Source of the DNA: Mesorhizobium sp. LSJC280B00
Lineage (GTDB): Bacteria > Pseudomonadota > Alphaproteobacteria > Rhizobiales > Rhizobiaceae
Direction of reading: 5' to 3'
DNA: 64,000 nucleotides
Assembly (NCBI RefSeq): GCF_000502835.1
Contig: NZ_AYVL01000006.1
Location: forward strand, 157,151 to 221,150
The notes beneath the pieces were generated by a model. That model did no database searches. It worked only from the letters and a program-made list of their open reading frames with translations, and had not been told where the DNA came from. Made by a program: the position numbers and the translations under genes. Shown one piece after another: positions 15,396 through 24,100 of the stretch; position 1 is the stretch's first letter; each line of letters opens with the position of its first letter.

Positions 15396-17359
15396 GCAGC
15401 GCCCGTGAGCGTCGGCTCGCCGGCGAGGGAGCAGCGGCCGGCAAAGGAGACCTGGCCCCCGAGCGCGACGGTCCTCGCGATACCAGCCTCGACGACTCCA
15501 GCCTTGACCGCTGGCTGGCGCGGACATGGCAGACGGCGCCGGGCATCATCGGTGCGCTCTCGAGCGTCGACCACAAGATTGTCGCGCGGCGCTACCTGAT
15601 CACCGCTTTCGCCTTCCTATGCCTCGGTGGCCTCAGCGCCGTTGCCATGCGCATCCAACTGTCGGGGCCGGAGCGCGGGCTGATCGGGCCCGACCGCTAC
15701 AACCAGCTGTTCACCATGCATGGCGTGACGATGATGTTCCTGTTTGCGGTGCCGATCGTTCAGGCGACCGGCATCTACCTCGTGCCGCTGATGGTCGGCA
15801 CCCGCAACATCGCCTTTCCGCGCCTCAATGCATTCAGCTTCTGGATTTATCTCTCCGGTGGCCTCTTCGCCTGGGTGTCGTTTGCTCTCGACATGGCGCC
15901 CGACGTCGGCTGGTTCTCCTACGTGCCGCTGTCCGGTCCTGAATTCGGGCCAGGCAAGCGTTCCGACGTGTGGGCGCAGATGATCACCTATACCGAAGTG
16001 TCATCGTTGGCGGTCGCGGTTGCCACCATCGTCACCGTGCTGAAGCAGCGTGCGCCGGGCATGTCGCTGGACAAGATTCCGCTCTATGTCTGGGCGATGC
16101 TGGTCACCTCCTTCGTCATCGTGTTCGCCATGCCGGCGGTCATGATCACGTCGACGTTCCTGATCCTCGACCGCCTGGTCGGCACCCATATCTTCAATCC
16201 CGCCGAGGGCGGCGACGTATTGCTGTTCCAGCACCTGTTCTGGTTCTTCGGCCACCCCGAAGTCTACATCATATTCCTGCCGGCTACCGGCATGGTGTCC
16301 TCGATCATCACCGCTTTCGCCCGGCGTCCGGTATTCGGCTATCTGGGCATGGTACTGGCCTTGATCGCGGTCGGCTTTCTGTCGTTCGGCCTGTGGGTTC
16401 ACCACATGTTCGCAACCGGTCTGCCCAAGCTCGGCGCGAGCTTCTTCACCGCCTCGAGCATGCTGATCGCCATCCCGAACGGGCTGCAGATCTTCTGCTG
16501 GCTGGCGACATTGTGGGACGGACGCCCGATAATCAGAACGCCGCTGCTGTTCGTGTTCGGCTTCTTCTTCACGTTCGTCGCGGGCGGCCTGACTGGGGTG
16601 ATGCTGGCGTCGGTGCCATTGGACCTGCAAGTGCACGACACCTATTTCGTGGTCGCGCATTTCCATTACGTGCTGATCGGCGGGTCGGTGTTCCCGCTGC
16701 TCGGCGCGACCTATTTCTGGTTCCCCAAGATCACCGGCCGGATGATGAGCGAACGTCTCGGACGCTGGCACTTCTGGCTTGCCTTCCTAGGCTTCAATGC
16801 GGCGTTCTTTCCGATGCACATTGTCGGCCTGTGGGGCATGCCGCGGCGGGTCTACACCTATCCGGTGGAACTCGGCTGGGGCAACATCAACCTGTTCATC
16901 ACAGCCGGCGCGGTCATCCTGTTCCTAAGCTTCGTTCTGTTCACTATAAACCTGGTGTACAGCGCCTCGAGGGGCGCCCCGGCCGGGGACAATCCCTGGA
17001 ATGCCGGCACGCTGGAATGGGCGACGAGCTCTCCACCGCCGAGCTATAATTTCGCTCGGATCCCGGTGGTTACCCACGCCGAGCCGCTCTGGGCCGAACG
17101 TGACACGCTGCCTGTCGCGACCGGGCTTCGCGTCGACGCGCGCGAACTTGTCATTTCGACCGTGGCAGAGGCGCATCCAGATGTGCGCGAGAAGTCGGCG
17201 ACGCCGTCGATCTGGCCATTGTTCGCCGCGCTCGCCGTCGGCGCCACCTTTCTCTATTCGATCTTCAGCCCGTGGGCGGTGGTCTGGGGAGCCGGGCCGA
17301 TCGCCATCACTTTGATCGGTTGGTTCTGGCCGAAAGGCGATCCGGAGGATGAGGAATGA
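15392..17359 (+). CDS. coxA: Cytochrome c oxidase subunit I
   Basis: Catalytic proton-pumping subunit, 655 residues. CuB/haem ligands are visible: FFGHPEVYI (His codon at 16253, cross-linked Tyr), VHHMF (His pair at 16400-16405) and HFHY (16658-16669), with many membrane helices. A 50-residue hydrophilic N-terminal extension and a C-terminal extension with two extra helices (subunit III-like tail, as in caa3 CtaD) are present. ATG overlaps the coxB stop. It reduces oxygen to water with electrons from the CuA site. Confidence 0.94.
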   Translation: MSSARERRLAGEGAAAGKGDLAPERDGPRDTSLDDSSLDRWLARTWQTAPGIIGALSSVDHKIVARRYLITAFAFLCLGGLSAVAMRIQLSGPERGLIGPDRYNQLFTMHGVTMMFLFAVPIVQATGIYLVPLMVGTRNIAFPRLNAFSFWIYLSGGLFAWVSFALDMAPDVGWFSYVPLSGPEFGPGKRSDVWAQMITYTEVSSLAVAVATIVTVLKQRAPGMSLDKIPLYVWAMLVTSFVIVFAMPAVMITSTFLILDRLVGTHIFNPAEGGDVLLFQHLFWFFGHPEVYIIFLPATGMVSSIITAFARRPVFGYLGMVLALIAVGFLSFGLWVHHMFATGLPKLGASFFTASSMLIAIPNGLQIFCWLATLWDGRPIIRTPLLFVFGFFFTFVAGGLTGVMLASVPLDLQVHDTYFVVAHFHYVLIGGSVFPLLGATYFWFPKITGRMMSERLGRWHFWLAFLGFNAAFFPMHIVGLWGMPRRVYTYPVELGWGNINLFITAGAVILFLSFVLFTINLVYSASRGAPAGDNPWNAGTLEWATSSPPPSYNFARIPVVTHAEPLWAERDTLPVATGLRVDARELVISTVAEAHPDVREKSATPSIWPLFAALAVGATFLYSIFSPWAVVWGAGPIAITLIGWFWPKGDPEDEE

Positions 17360-17961
17360 AACAGCGTCCTGTCGCCGATCTTTCCAAACTCCCGACCTTC
17401 GGGATCGGACCGCGCAGCCCGACCTGGTGGGGCACTCTCGCCTTCATGGCGCTGGAAGGCACCGGCTTCGCGCTCGCCGCAGGCACCTATCTTTACCTCG
17501 CCTATCTGTCGCCCAAATGGCCATTGGGCGTGCCGCCGCCCAACCATTGGCCGGGCACCATCGTCACGCTGTTGCTGCTCGCCAGCGTGGTGCCCAATCA
17601 CATACTGAACCGCTACGCCGAAGCCTGTGCCATGGTGCCCGTGCGCATCGGCCTGATCGTCATGTCGCTGCTCGGCATCGCACCGCTTGTCGTGCGGTGG
17701 TTCGAATTTCCGGCCCTCAACATTTATTGGGATACCAATGCGTACGGCTCGATGCTGTGGGTCCTGCTCGGCCTTCACACAACGCACCTGATTACCGACG
17801 TCGGCGACACGATGGTGCTGACGGTCCTGATGTTCACGCGCCATGGCTATAGCGGCCGGCGTTTCGGGGACGTTGGCGACAACGTCTTCTACTGGGATTT
17901 CGTGGTCGCGACCTGGATCCCGATCTACCTGTTGATCTACTGGATGCCGAGGCTTGACTGA
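17356..17961 (+). CDS. coxC: Cytochrome c oxidase subunit III
   Basis: Membrane subunit III of 201 residues, with helices at TWWGTLAFMALEGTGFALAA, PGTIVTLLLLASVVPNHIL, VPVRIGLIVMSLLGIAPLVV, MLWVLLGLHTTHL and a final VVATWIPIYLLIYW. The WGxLxFMxLEG and GLHTTHLITD patterns are typical of the family. It stabilises the catalytic subunit. Overlaps coxA by four bases. Confidence 0.88.
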   Translation: MKQRPVADLSKLPTFGIGPRSPTWWGTLAFMALEGTGFALAAGTYLYLAYLSPKWPLGVPPPNHWPGTIVTLLLLASVVPNHILNRYAEACAMVPVRIGLIVMSLLGIAPLVVRWFEFPALNIYWDTNAYGSMLWVLLGLHTTHLITDVGDTMVLTVLMFTRHGYSGRRFGDVGDNVFYWDFVVATWIPIYLLIYWMPRLD

Positions 17962-17962
17962 G

Positions 17963-18304
17963 ATGCGTGCGCTTCGCTTGGGCACATCATGGGGCGGGCT
18001 GTTGTCCGGGCCTTTGGCCTGGGCGATGTCGACGCAGCTGAATTATGCGTTCGTGGAGTGGCAGTGCGCCCACGATATTCCCGTCATACCGGTCATTGCG
18101 CTGGTGCTGACAGTGCTGGCCTTGCTCGGCGGCGTGCTTTCGTGGCGGGCGCGACAGCAAGGTGGCGCCGCCTTTAAACCGGATCGTACGCGCGGCACCG
18201 AGCATTTCGTCGCCAATATCGGCATTCTCAGCGCGGTGCTGTTTGCGCTGGTAATCGTCATGCAAGGCGCGGCTTCGCTCATTGTTGACGGCTGCCTACG
18301 ATGA
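17963..18304 (+). CDS. Small membrane protein of the oxidase operon
   Basis: About 113 residues with three hydrophobic segments (WGGLLSGPLAWAMSTQLNYA, VIPVIALVLTVLALLGGVLS, IGILSAVLFALVIVMQGAAS). It has the position and size of accessory genes seen between coxC and ctaG in rhizobial caa3 clusters, but I recognise no named family. A TTG at 17954 is an alternative start. Ends overlapping ctaG, so it is cotranscribed. Confidence 0.72.
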   Translation: MRALRLGTSWGGLLSGPLAWAMSTQLNYAFVEWQCAHDIPVIPVIALVLTVLALLGGVLSWRARQQGGAAFKPDRTRGTEHFVANIGILSAVLFALVIVMQGAASLIVDGCLR

Positions 18305-19185
18305 GCTTCGACGCGCTCTTCTCGACCTCGATCTGCTACGGTGCCGGCGCCCCGCAGGCCGGCTGGACGCTGGCGTTGCCGATCACGCTGCCGCTAACCA
18401 TGGTCGCACTGCTTTACGCGGCAGGCGCCTTTCGGCTGTGGCGGCGGAGTGCCCGCAGCCGCCCGTTGCGGTTGCGGCAAGCCCTGCTGTTTGCGACCGG
18501 CTGGGCCATTTTGGCGGCAGCACTGGTCAGTCCGCTCCATGCATTGGGTGAGCGCGTTTTCACCGCCCACATGATCGAGCACGAGCTGTTGATGGCGGTG
18601 GCGGCACCCCTGCTGGTCGCCTCCCGTCCGGCGGCGGCGATGATGTGGGCATTGCCGACCAAGCTGCGGCTGGCATTTGGCGCAGCCGGGCAGGCGAAGG
18701 TGCTTCGAACCGTTTGGGCCGCCGTCAGCCGCCCTCTAGCCGCGACCTTCCTGCACGGCGTCGCGATTTGGGCGTGGCACGTTCCGGCGCTGTTCGAGGC
18801 GGCGCTTGCACAGGGTGTCCTGCATTATGCGCAACATGCCAGCTTCTTTGGTACGGGGCTGCTGTTCTGGTGGGTGCTGCTGCCGCGTTCAGGCCGCGAA
18901 CAAGCCTACGGCAGCGCAGTCATGCACCTCTTTTTCACCTCGCTGCACACCGGCCTGCTCGGGGTGCTGCTGCTGGTCTCGCCAAGGCTGTGGTACCCGG
19001 TAAACGCAGCCGGCGCGGAATTGTGGAGCCTTAGCCCGCTCGAGGACCAGCAGCTCGCCGGCTTGGTGATGTGGGTTCCGGCCGGCCTGATTTATGGCGG
19101 AGCCGCGTTGCTGCTGGCCGGTCTGTGGATTCGCTCAAGTGGACAGAGAAGATGGGAGGCGTCGCATGCGCTCCAGGCTGTCTAA
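18301..19185 (+). CDS. ctaG: caa3 oxidase assembly factor CtaG
   Basis: Integral membrane protein of 294 residues in the Caa3_CtaG family, required to assemble caa3 oxidase, probably in copper delivery. Typical histidine-containing stretches: HMIEHELLMAVAAPLLV, ATFLHGVAIWAWHVPALFEA, HYAQHASFFGTGLLFWW and HLFFTSLHTGLLGVLLL. Seven or so helices. It overlaps its neighbours, and its presence confirms that the oxidase is of the caa3 kind. Confidence 0.9.
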   Translation: MSFDALFSTSICYGAGAPQAGWTLALPITLPLTMVALLYAAGAFRLWRRSARSRPLRLRQALLFATGWAILAAALVSPLHALGERVFTAHMIEHELLMAVAAPLLVASRPAAAMMWALPTKLRLAFGAAGQAKVLRTVWAAVSRPLAATFLHGVAIWAWHVPALFEAALAQGVLHYAQHASFFGTGLLFWWVLLPRSGREQAYGSAVMHLFFTSLHTGLLGVLLLVSPRLWYPVNAAGAELWSLSPLEDQQLAGLVMWVPAGLIYGGAALLLAGLWIRSSGQRRWEASHALQAV

Positions 19186-19735
19186 GCTGGTCATTGGTGC
19201 CGGGACGGCAATTGCCGTGCTGGCCGCAGCTTGGGCGGCGCTGACGTTGTGGCCGGAGCGGCTCGTCAGGGTCGCGCATAAGACGGACAATGCCCCTGGC
19301 AGCATCGGCGTGCGCGCAACATCGCGCTTCACTCCGTCCGGACCCATCCTCGGCGCCGCGGCAATTGTCGTGCTTGTTGCAGCCCTGGCCGGGATCGCGT
19401 TGTACTTCGAGCAAAGCCGTCGAGTGGAGCAGAAGGCCGACAATGCAACCGGCGGTGTTGGCGCCCGCGCCATACCAATCATCATGGCCAATGGCTGTGC
19501 CGGATGCCACACGATCACCGGCGTGCCCGGCGCGCAGGGACTGGTCGGTCCACGCCTCGACGCCAGCTTGGCCACCCGGGTCTATATCGGCGGCGTATTG
19601 TCCAACAACCCGCGAAACATGGTCCGTTGGATACGCGCCGCAAGAGAGATCAATCCGCACACGGCAATGCCTTCGACCAGAATTTCCGAGCAGGAGGCGC
19701 GGGATATCGCGGCCTATCTCTATTCGCTGAAATGA
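19166..19735 (+). CDS. Membrane cytochrome c with duplicated N-terminal module
   Basis: Cytochrome c of 189 residues: two membrane helices (about 8-29 and 60-81) then one haem domain with CAGCH (111-115) and Met168 as possible distal ligand. The segment after each helix is similar: HKTDNAPGSIGVRA (38-51) and QKADNATGGVGARA (89-102), so the helix-plus-linker unit seems to have been duplicated. The ATG at 19166 follows GGGAGGC and lies within the end of ctaG. It probably feeds electrons into, or tethers cytochrome to, the caa3 oxidase. Confidence 0.83.
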   Translation: MRSRLSKLVIGAGTAIAVLAAAWAALTLWPERLVRVAHKTDNAPGSIGVRATSRFTPSGPILGAAAIVVLVAALAGIALYFEQSRRVEQKADNATGGVGARAIPIIMANGCAGCHTITGVPGAQGLVGPRLDASLATRVYIGGVLSNNPRNMVRWIRAAREINPHTAMPSTRISEQEARDIAAYLYSLK

Positions 19736-19774
19736 AAGTCATCGCTCATCCCGGCAGCTGCACGCGGCCTGTCT

Positions 19775-20248
19775 TCACCAGTCGATCGCAGGCCGAGTGA
19801 TCATCAGCCAGAAAATCCCGAGTACCGCGGCGAAGGCGGGGAAGCCGAAGGCGAACCACAGCCAGAAGAGCCGATGATAGCGCGGCGGCAACGGCGCGCC
19901 TGCAGCGGCGGCTTGCGATGCCAGCTTGCGCATCTGCATTTGCATCCAGACGACCGGGAGCCAGAACATTCCGGTGAAGATATAGAGCGCGATCGAAAGT
20001 ACGATCCAGCCCTCCGACAGCGAGTAGCCTGCCTGCCAGGCGAGCGCGGCTCCGGTCAAAGGCTGCGCGACCACGGCCGTCGCGGTGAAAAGGAAGTCGG
20101 CGACGACGACGATACGCGCCACGGCCGCAACCGTCGCGGCATTGCCGGTCCTGTGGGCGAGCAGCATGAAGAAAGCGATACCGGCGCCGGTACCAAGCAG
20201 CACGGATGCGCCGATGACATGCAGAAATTTCAGCAGGAAATAGAGCAT
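19775..20248 (-). CDS. DUF2269 integral membrane protein
   Basis: A 157-residue membrane protein with four hydrophobic segments, beginning LYFLLKFLHVIGASVLLGTG, which is the DUF2269 signature (conserved His after LLKFLH). GGAGGAGCG precedes the ATG, which overlaps the stop of the upstream SDR-DoxX gene; the two are cotranscribed. Family function unknown. It converges on the respiratory operon. Confidence 0.82.
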   Translation of the reverse strand: MLYFLLKFLHVIGASVLLGTGAGIAFFMLLAHRTGNAATVAAVARIVVVADFLFTATAVVAQPLTGAALAWQAGYSLSEGWIVLSIALYIFTGMFWLPVVWMQMQMRKLASQAAAAGAPLPPRYHRLFWLWFAFGFPAFAAVLGIFWLMITRPAIDW

Positions 20249-21534
20249 CAACGCTCCTCCAGCACTGCCAAGGCCACAAAGTGCAGCACCAGGATCGGCA
20301 ACACCTTGAGGAACGGCCCAAGCGGGTCGTTCCACAGATCGGGGCTCAGGAGGCTTCCGACGACCAGGTAGAAGAGCGAGAGCGCGATGCCGCCATAGAG
20401 GCCTTTTCGCGTCGCTGGCCGCCAGGCTAGGAGCGCGCCGACGGCGATGTCGGCAAGAGCACCGGCTATCACGGTCGGCGCCGACAAGATGCCAGCCCCC
20501 GTGCTTTGCATCAGCTCGATGCCACCGTTATAGCCGGTGGTCAGCGACACAATACCCGTCACGATCCAGAAGAAGGGCAGGACGACGAAGATCGCAGGCT
20601 TGATGAAATACAGCCGGGCAAACCATTTTTCCTGCACCGTTGCCGGATTGAGCGCGAGGAGGCCCGCCAGGGTTTGCGGGCGTATGCCGGTCGCGGCGGT
20701 CCAGTCCGAGGGATCTCCAACCGCTCCTCGGGCGATCTCTCTGGCCGCGTTGGTGCGCATCGGTGGACGCCAGCCGAACATCGCGGCAAGGTCGCCGAGG
20801 CGGTAGAGAAGCCTTGCAACAGCCGCCGGCAAGACAAACCTGGCTGCAGGAGCCCAGCCGAGCCATCGGCGATAGCTGCCGACGACCTCGTCCATGCTCA
20901 GCTGTTCGGGACCGACAAGTTCCAACACGACGCGAGACGGACTGTCGGGATCGAGAAGGAAGACGACTGTTGAGACCACATCGTCGAGTAGTACCACCTG
21001 GAGCCGGCCGGTGCCGGGCATGGACGGTAGCACCGGCAGCGAGGCGAGACCCCTAAACAATGCGCTGGCCCCAAACACCGGCCGGCCGAGCACCACGGAC
21101 GGGCGCAGGATCACCCAATCCAGATCAAGCGCCATAAGCGCTTGGTCGCCGGCCAGTTTCGTCGCCGAGAATGCCGAAGGCTGCGCCCGATCGACGCCTA
21201 TCGCCGAGAAGTGGATTACCCGGGCAACCCCTGCCCGCGCACAGGCGAGGAAGAGTGCTGCCGCCGCATCGCGATGGACTTCGCGCGTCTTTTCGCGAGG
21301 GCTGTCCTGCAGGACGCCGGCACAATTCACGACGGCGTCGACACCCCTGAGATGCGGTAGCCAGTCTTCGGGCTGCAGCGCCGCCGCCATGTCCAGCACC
21401 AGCAATTGATAATTGCCGGCCCGGTTTGCGCCGGGGCTGCGGACCAATCCGATCACCTCATGCCTTTCGGAAAGAAGGCGTGCCACGACGGAGGCACCGA
21501 TCAGGCCGGTGGCGCCGGTAACCAGGACTTTCAC
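20248..21534 (-). CDS. NAD(P)-binding epimerase-like protein with DoxX-like membrane domain
   Basis: Two-domain protein of 428 residues. Residues 1-290 are an atypical short-chain dehydrogenase of the NDUFA9 type: VLVTGATGLIGASVVARLL binds the nucleotide, with HFSAIGVDRAQPSAFSATK as the active-site region. Residues 300-428 are a four-helix DoxX-like membrane domain (IFVVLPFFWIVTGIVSL, VIAGALADIAVGALLAW, GIALSLFYLVVGSLL). The fusion is known in proteobacteria, with unknown physiological substrate. Cotranscribed with the DUF2269 gene. Confidence 0.84.
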   Translation of the reverse strand: MKVLVTGATGLIGASVVARLLSERHEVIGLVRSPGANRAGNYQLLVLDMAAALQPEDWLPHLRGVDAVVNCAGVLQDSPREKTREVHRDAAAALFLACARAGVARVIHFSAIGVDRAQPSAFSATKLAGDQALMALDLDWVILRPSVVLGRPVFGASALFRGLASLPVLPSMPGTGRLQVVLLDDVVSTVVFLLDPDSPSRVVLELVGPEQLSMDEVVGSYRRWLGWAPAARFVLPAAVARLLYRLGDLAAMFGWRPPMRTNAAREIARGAVGDPSDWTAATGIRPQTLAGLLALNPATVQEKWFARLYFIKPAIFVVLPFFWIVTGIVSLTTGYNGGIELMQSTGAGILSAPTVIAGALADIAVGALLAWRPATRKGLYGGIALSLFYLVVGSLLSPDLWNDPLGPFLKVLPILVLHFVALAVLEER

Positions 21535-21568
21535 TGGACCCCATTCTCCGACGGCGGGAAAGTATCGT

Positions 21569-21907
21569 TCATTCCGGTTTATCGCCCTCGATACTCCCCT
21601 TCATACCGGAAAGTTCTTCCGTCGTGCATAACAACCGCGGCCGCGCCGGGTCGGAGATGTCGAGCTTGTCCCAGGGAATGCGGTACACGCTGTCGCGACT
21701 GCGCAATCGAAAGACGTCGAGGACCGCAATGCCGATAGCCGAAGCGGACAGACGCTCGAAGGCCGCGTAGATGCCGACATGGTACTCGGTGACCACCAGG
21801 TCGTCGCCATCCGGTTCGGCGCGTATCTCCTCGATACGGCCGATGCTTTTGCCGTGCGAAAGCACATTCCTGCCAGCCAATTGCTCAAGATTGACGGTGG
21901 CCATCAT
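21569..21907 (-). CDS. PRC-barrel domain protein
   Basis: A 112-residue PRC-barrel-like protein: LEQLAGRNVLSHGKSIGRIE, VTEYHVGIYAAFERL, and VYRIPWDKLDIS. Such small beta-barrels act as scaffold or stress proteins in alphaproteobacteria. Two ATGs in tandem overlap the stop of the upstream PRC gene (ATGA). Third or fourth gene of the minus-strand NRAMP operon. Confidence 0.75.
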   Translation of the reverse strand: MMATVNLEQLAGRNVLSHGKSIGRIEEIRAEPDGDDLVVTEYHVGIYAAFERLSASAIGIAVLDVFRLRSRDSVYRIPWDKLDISDPARPRLLCTTEELSGMKGSIEGDKPE

Positions 21908-22266
21908 CCAGCTCCCGGAATACGCCCAATGACATGATCGCGCAGCCAGTCCTGCCAGTCGAAAATCGCCGTTTCGCGGACGTCGATATCGAACTCGATG
22001 TCGACGCCGATGTCGCGCACCTTGTTCCAGGCGATGCGGTGCGGCTCGGCATGGCGCTTGCCGCCGAGCCTTGCCGCAACCCGCGCCATCCAGCGCCCGG
22101 GTCGCTCGCCAAGCCGACGCCCCAGCGTGATCGAGCCGAGCTCGACCGCAACGATTTTAGGCGGCTCGCCTGGCCTGAGCTCGGCCACCAGCCCGTCGAC
22201 CTTGCCGATCTTGACCTGCTCGCGGTCGACTACTTGCTTGTCCAGGATGTCGCGCAGCAACTTCAT
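21904..22266 (-). CDS. PRC-barrel domain protein, upstream copy
   Basis: About 120 residues, starting KLLRDILDKQVVDREQVKIG then KVDGLVAELRPGEPPKIVAV, a clear PRC-barrel start, ending IFDWQDWLRDHVIGRIP. The ATG at 22266 overlaps the NRAMP stop (ATGA). In rhizobia similar PRC proteins are found beside Mg/Mn transporters and may gate or stabilise them; that link is inference from position. Confidence 0.75.
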   Translation of the reverse strand: MKLLRDILDKQVVDREQVKIGKVDGLVAELRPGEPPKIVAVELGSITLGRRLGERPGRWMARVAARLGGKRHAEPHRIAWNKVRDIGVDIEFDIDVRETAIFDWQDWLRDHVIGRIPGAG

Positions 22267-23486
22267 CACGTGCCTCCGAATATCTGCAAAGGAATGGTCA
22301 CGATCGCGAGCACGAAACCGAGCGCGATGATGAAGATGACCGCGGCATTCGCTATCATGCCATTGCGGTGCTCGCCGACATAACGCTCGTCATTCAGCAG
22401 GAAGAGGAACGGCACCACGGTCAGCGGCAGGCTGGCGGCCGTCAGCGCCATGGAAAAGATGGTGAGCTTCAGCGGATCGAGGCCCAGTGCGATCGGAATG
22501 GCGGCGAGAACCAACAAGATCGTATAGACGGTGCTGAAACCCGGGTCGTCGCGCGGTTTCAGGTTCTCGCCCCAAGTCCAGCCGAAACCCTGCGCCACAA
22601 GGTAGGCTTGCTGCAGGCCGATTTCGAGCGCGGCACCGAAGCAGGCAATGCCTAGTGAAGCAACGAACAGGACAAATCCCCAGAAACCGAAGATCGGAAT
22701 CAGCATCAGTGGCAGTTGGTGGTAGTCATCGACCTGCTCTATGCCGTGCGCGGCCAGCACGAGCGCCGCCACAATCAGCACACCGATAGCGATTGTGCCG
22801 CCAAAACTCATGCCCAGGCCGGCAATGGCCCGATTGGCTCCGAGATAGCTCTTGTCCCACTCGTCCTCGATCGCTCCCGACGAATAGAACATGAACAGAT
22901 AGGGCGAGATCGACGCACCAAGAATGCTGACCGCCATGAACCAGTAGTTGGCCGCGTCGTGATCCGGCAGTGTGGGCACGGCCCCGGCCGCGACCTGCTC
23001 CCAATCGGGCTTCAGCATGACTGCGCCAACCACGAAGCACAGCGTGACCAGCCCGAGGATCGCGACGCCTTTTTCGATGAATCCGAACGTGCCTTTCCAA
23101 AGGAACAGCCATGCCAGAAAAGCGACCGGCAGCGCCCACCACTGAAAGCCGATGCCGGTGGCGAGCTCGAGCGCAATGGCAACACCGCCGATTTCGGCTG
23201 CCATGACCAGGAAGTTGACCAGCAAGGTCGCAAGCAACGGCCACAGAAAGGCGTTGAAGCCAAACCGTTCCCGGATCCCGTCGGCGATGGTGTGATGGCT
23301 AACTGCGGCGAAGCGTCCGGCCATTTCGACCAGGAAGATGATGCAGAACGTGCCCAGGACGACGGCCCATATCAGCTGAAACCTGAACGCCGCGCCGGCC
23401 TGAGCGGCGGTCGCCACTGATCCGACCTCAAGAAAGCCGCCAACGCTGGTGACGACGCCGAGCGATATTTCGAGCAGCTTCTTCAT
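22266..23486 (-). CDS. NRAMP-family transporter with atypical metal-site motifs
   Basis: Membrane transporter of 406 residues with about eleven helices in the NRAMP arrangement. The canonical TM1 metal motif DPGN is replaced by EVGS (GGFLEVGSVATAAQAG), and the TM6 MPH motif by SISPY (GASISPYLFMFY). Those residues bind Mn/Fe in classical MntH, so the substrate here may differ, as in NRAMP-related Mg or Al transporters. Followed by two PRC-barrel genes and preceded by a lipoprotein gene, all with 4-base overlaps. Confidence 0.82.
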   Translation of the reverse strand: MKKLLEISLGVVTSVGGFLEVGSVATAAQAGAAFRFQLIWAVVLGTFCIIFLVEMAGRFAAVSHHTIADGIRERFGFNAFLWPLLATLLVNFLVMAAEIGGVAIALELATGIGFQWWALPVAFLAWLFLWKGTFGFIEKGVAILGLVTLCFVVGAVMLKPDWEQVAAGAVPTLPDHDAANYWFMAVSILGASISPYLFMFYSSGAIEDEWDKSYLGANRAIAGLGMSFGGTIAIGVLIVAALVLAAHGIEQVDDYHQLPLMLIPIFGFWGFVLFVASLGIACFGAALEIGLQQAYLVAQGFGWTWGENLKPRDDPGFSTVYTILLVLAAIPIALGLDPLKLTIFSMALTAASLPLTVVPFLFLLNDERYVGEHRNGMIANAAVIFIIALGFVLAIVTIPLQIFGGT

Positions 23487-23953
23487 GATTTCGGCGCGAA
23501 ATATTTCGCGTAGGACGTGCTCAGATCGGCGGCGGCGGCCCGCAGATCCTGCTGCGCGTGTTCCACTTCCGAGCGGTTGCCGTTCTGCACGGCCGTCGCC
23601 GCGCGAATTACCGCTGCCGAAAGCCGTCCAACCGCCATCGTCAGACCGGCTTGCCCGCTGGGCTCAGGCGACTTGGCGGACTGGATTTGCGCACCGGCAT
23701 CGGCGAGCGCCTTGCCGGCCGATTGCAAAGTGCGCGACGTGTATTCCGACGGGGCTCCCCCAGCGATCCAGCTCTCCAGGACCAGCGATGCAGTCTGTGT
23801 GGCGGAAGCCGCGGTTTTCGACTGCTGCTCGACCTGGTCGGAAGGCGAGCATGCCGTCAATACAAATATTATCAGCAGCAAGCACGGGCGGTCTGGTCGA
23901 AGACCGACGGCTGTAACGGCATTTACAATACGTGCTTGTAGCGTTGCTGCCAC
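23483..23953 (-). CDS. Putative lipoprotein of the NRAMP operon
   Basis: A 156-residue protein with a long N-region, a hydrophobic stretch LLLIIFVLTAC ending in a lipobox Cys, then an Ala/Gln/Ser-rich helical domain (SKTAASATQTASLVLES and SEVEHAQQDLRAAAADLS). Probably periplasmic and membrane-anchored. Its stop overlaps the NRAMP start, making it the first gene of that operon. No family recognised. Confidence 0.7.
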   Translation of the reverse strand: MAATLQARIVNAVTAVGLRPDRPCLLLIIFVLTACSPSDQVEQQSKTAASATQTASLVLESWIAGGAPSEYTSRTLQSAGKALADAGAQIQSAKSPEPSGQAGLTMAVGRLSAAVIRAATAVQNGNRSEVEHAQQDLRAAAADLSTSYAKYFAPKS

Positions 23954-24053
23954 ACGATTGTTCTCCCCGCACCAAGCGACTTCGGCGCGAAGTTTGATCT
24001 AGAGCGCTGGGTGATCAGGTCAACTGAACCGCGATGAACGGCGCTGGCACCGC

Positions 24054-24078
24054 GGAACAAACCAGCGATCGCCGGATT
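24054..24078 (+). promoter_or_regulatory. EcfG/RpoE2-type promoter
   Basis: GGAAC at 24054-24058, 16 bases, GATT at 24075-24078, agreeing with the relaxed rhizobial RpoE2 form GGAAC-N18-TT. It sits 22 bases before the ATG of the DUF2934 gene and would drive the three small genes that follow. Confidence 0.5.
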
Positions 24079-24100
24079 AGGGGCTGAGGAGGCAAAGGCC

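Noticed and set aside
14148..15527. Minus-strand open frame of 459 codons opposite coxB
   Set aside because: coxB motifs (CuA site, cytochrome c domain) are unambiguous on the plus strand; the antisense product has no recognisable domain.
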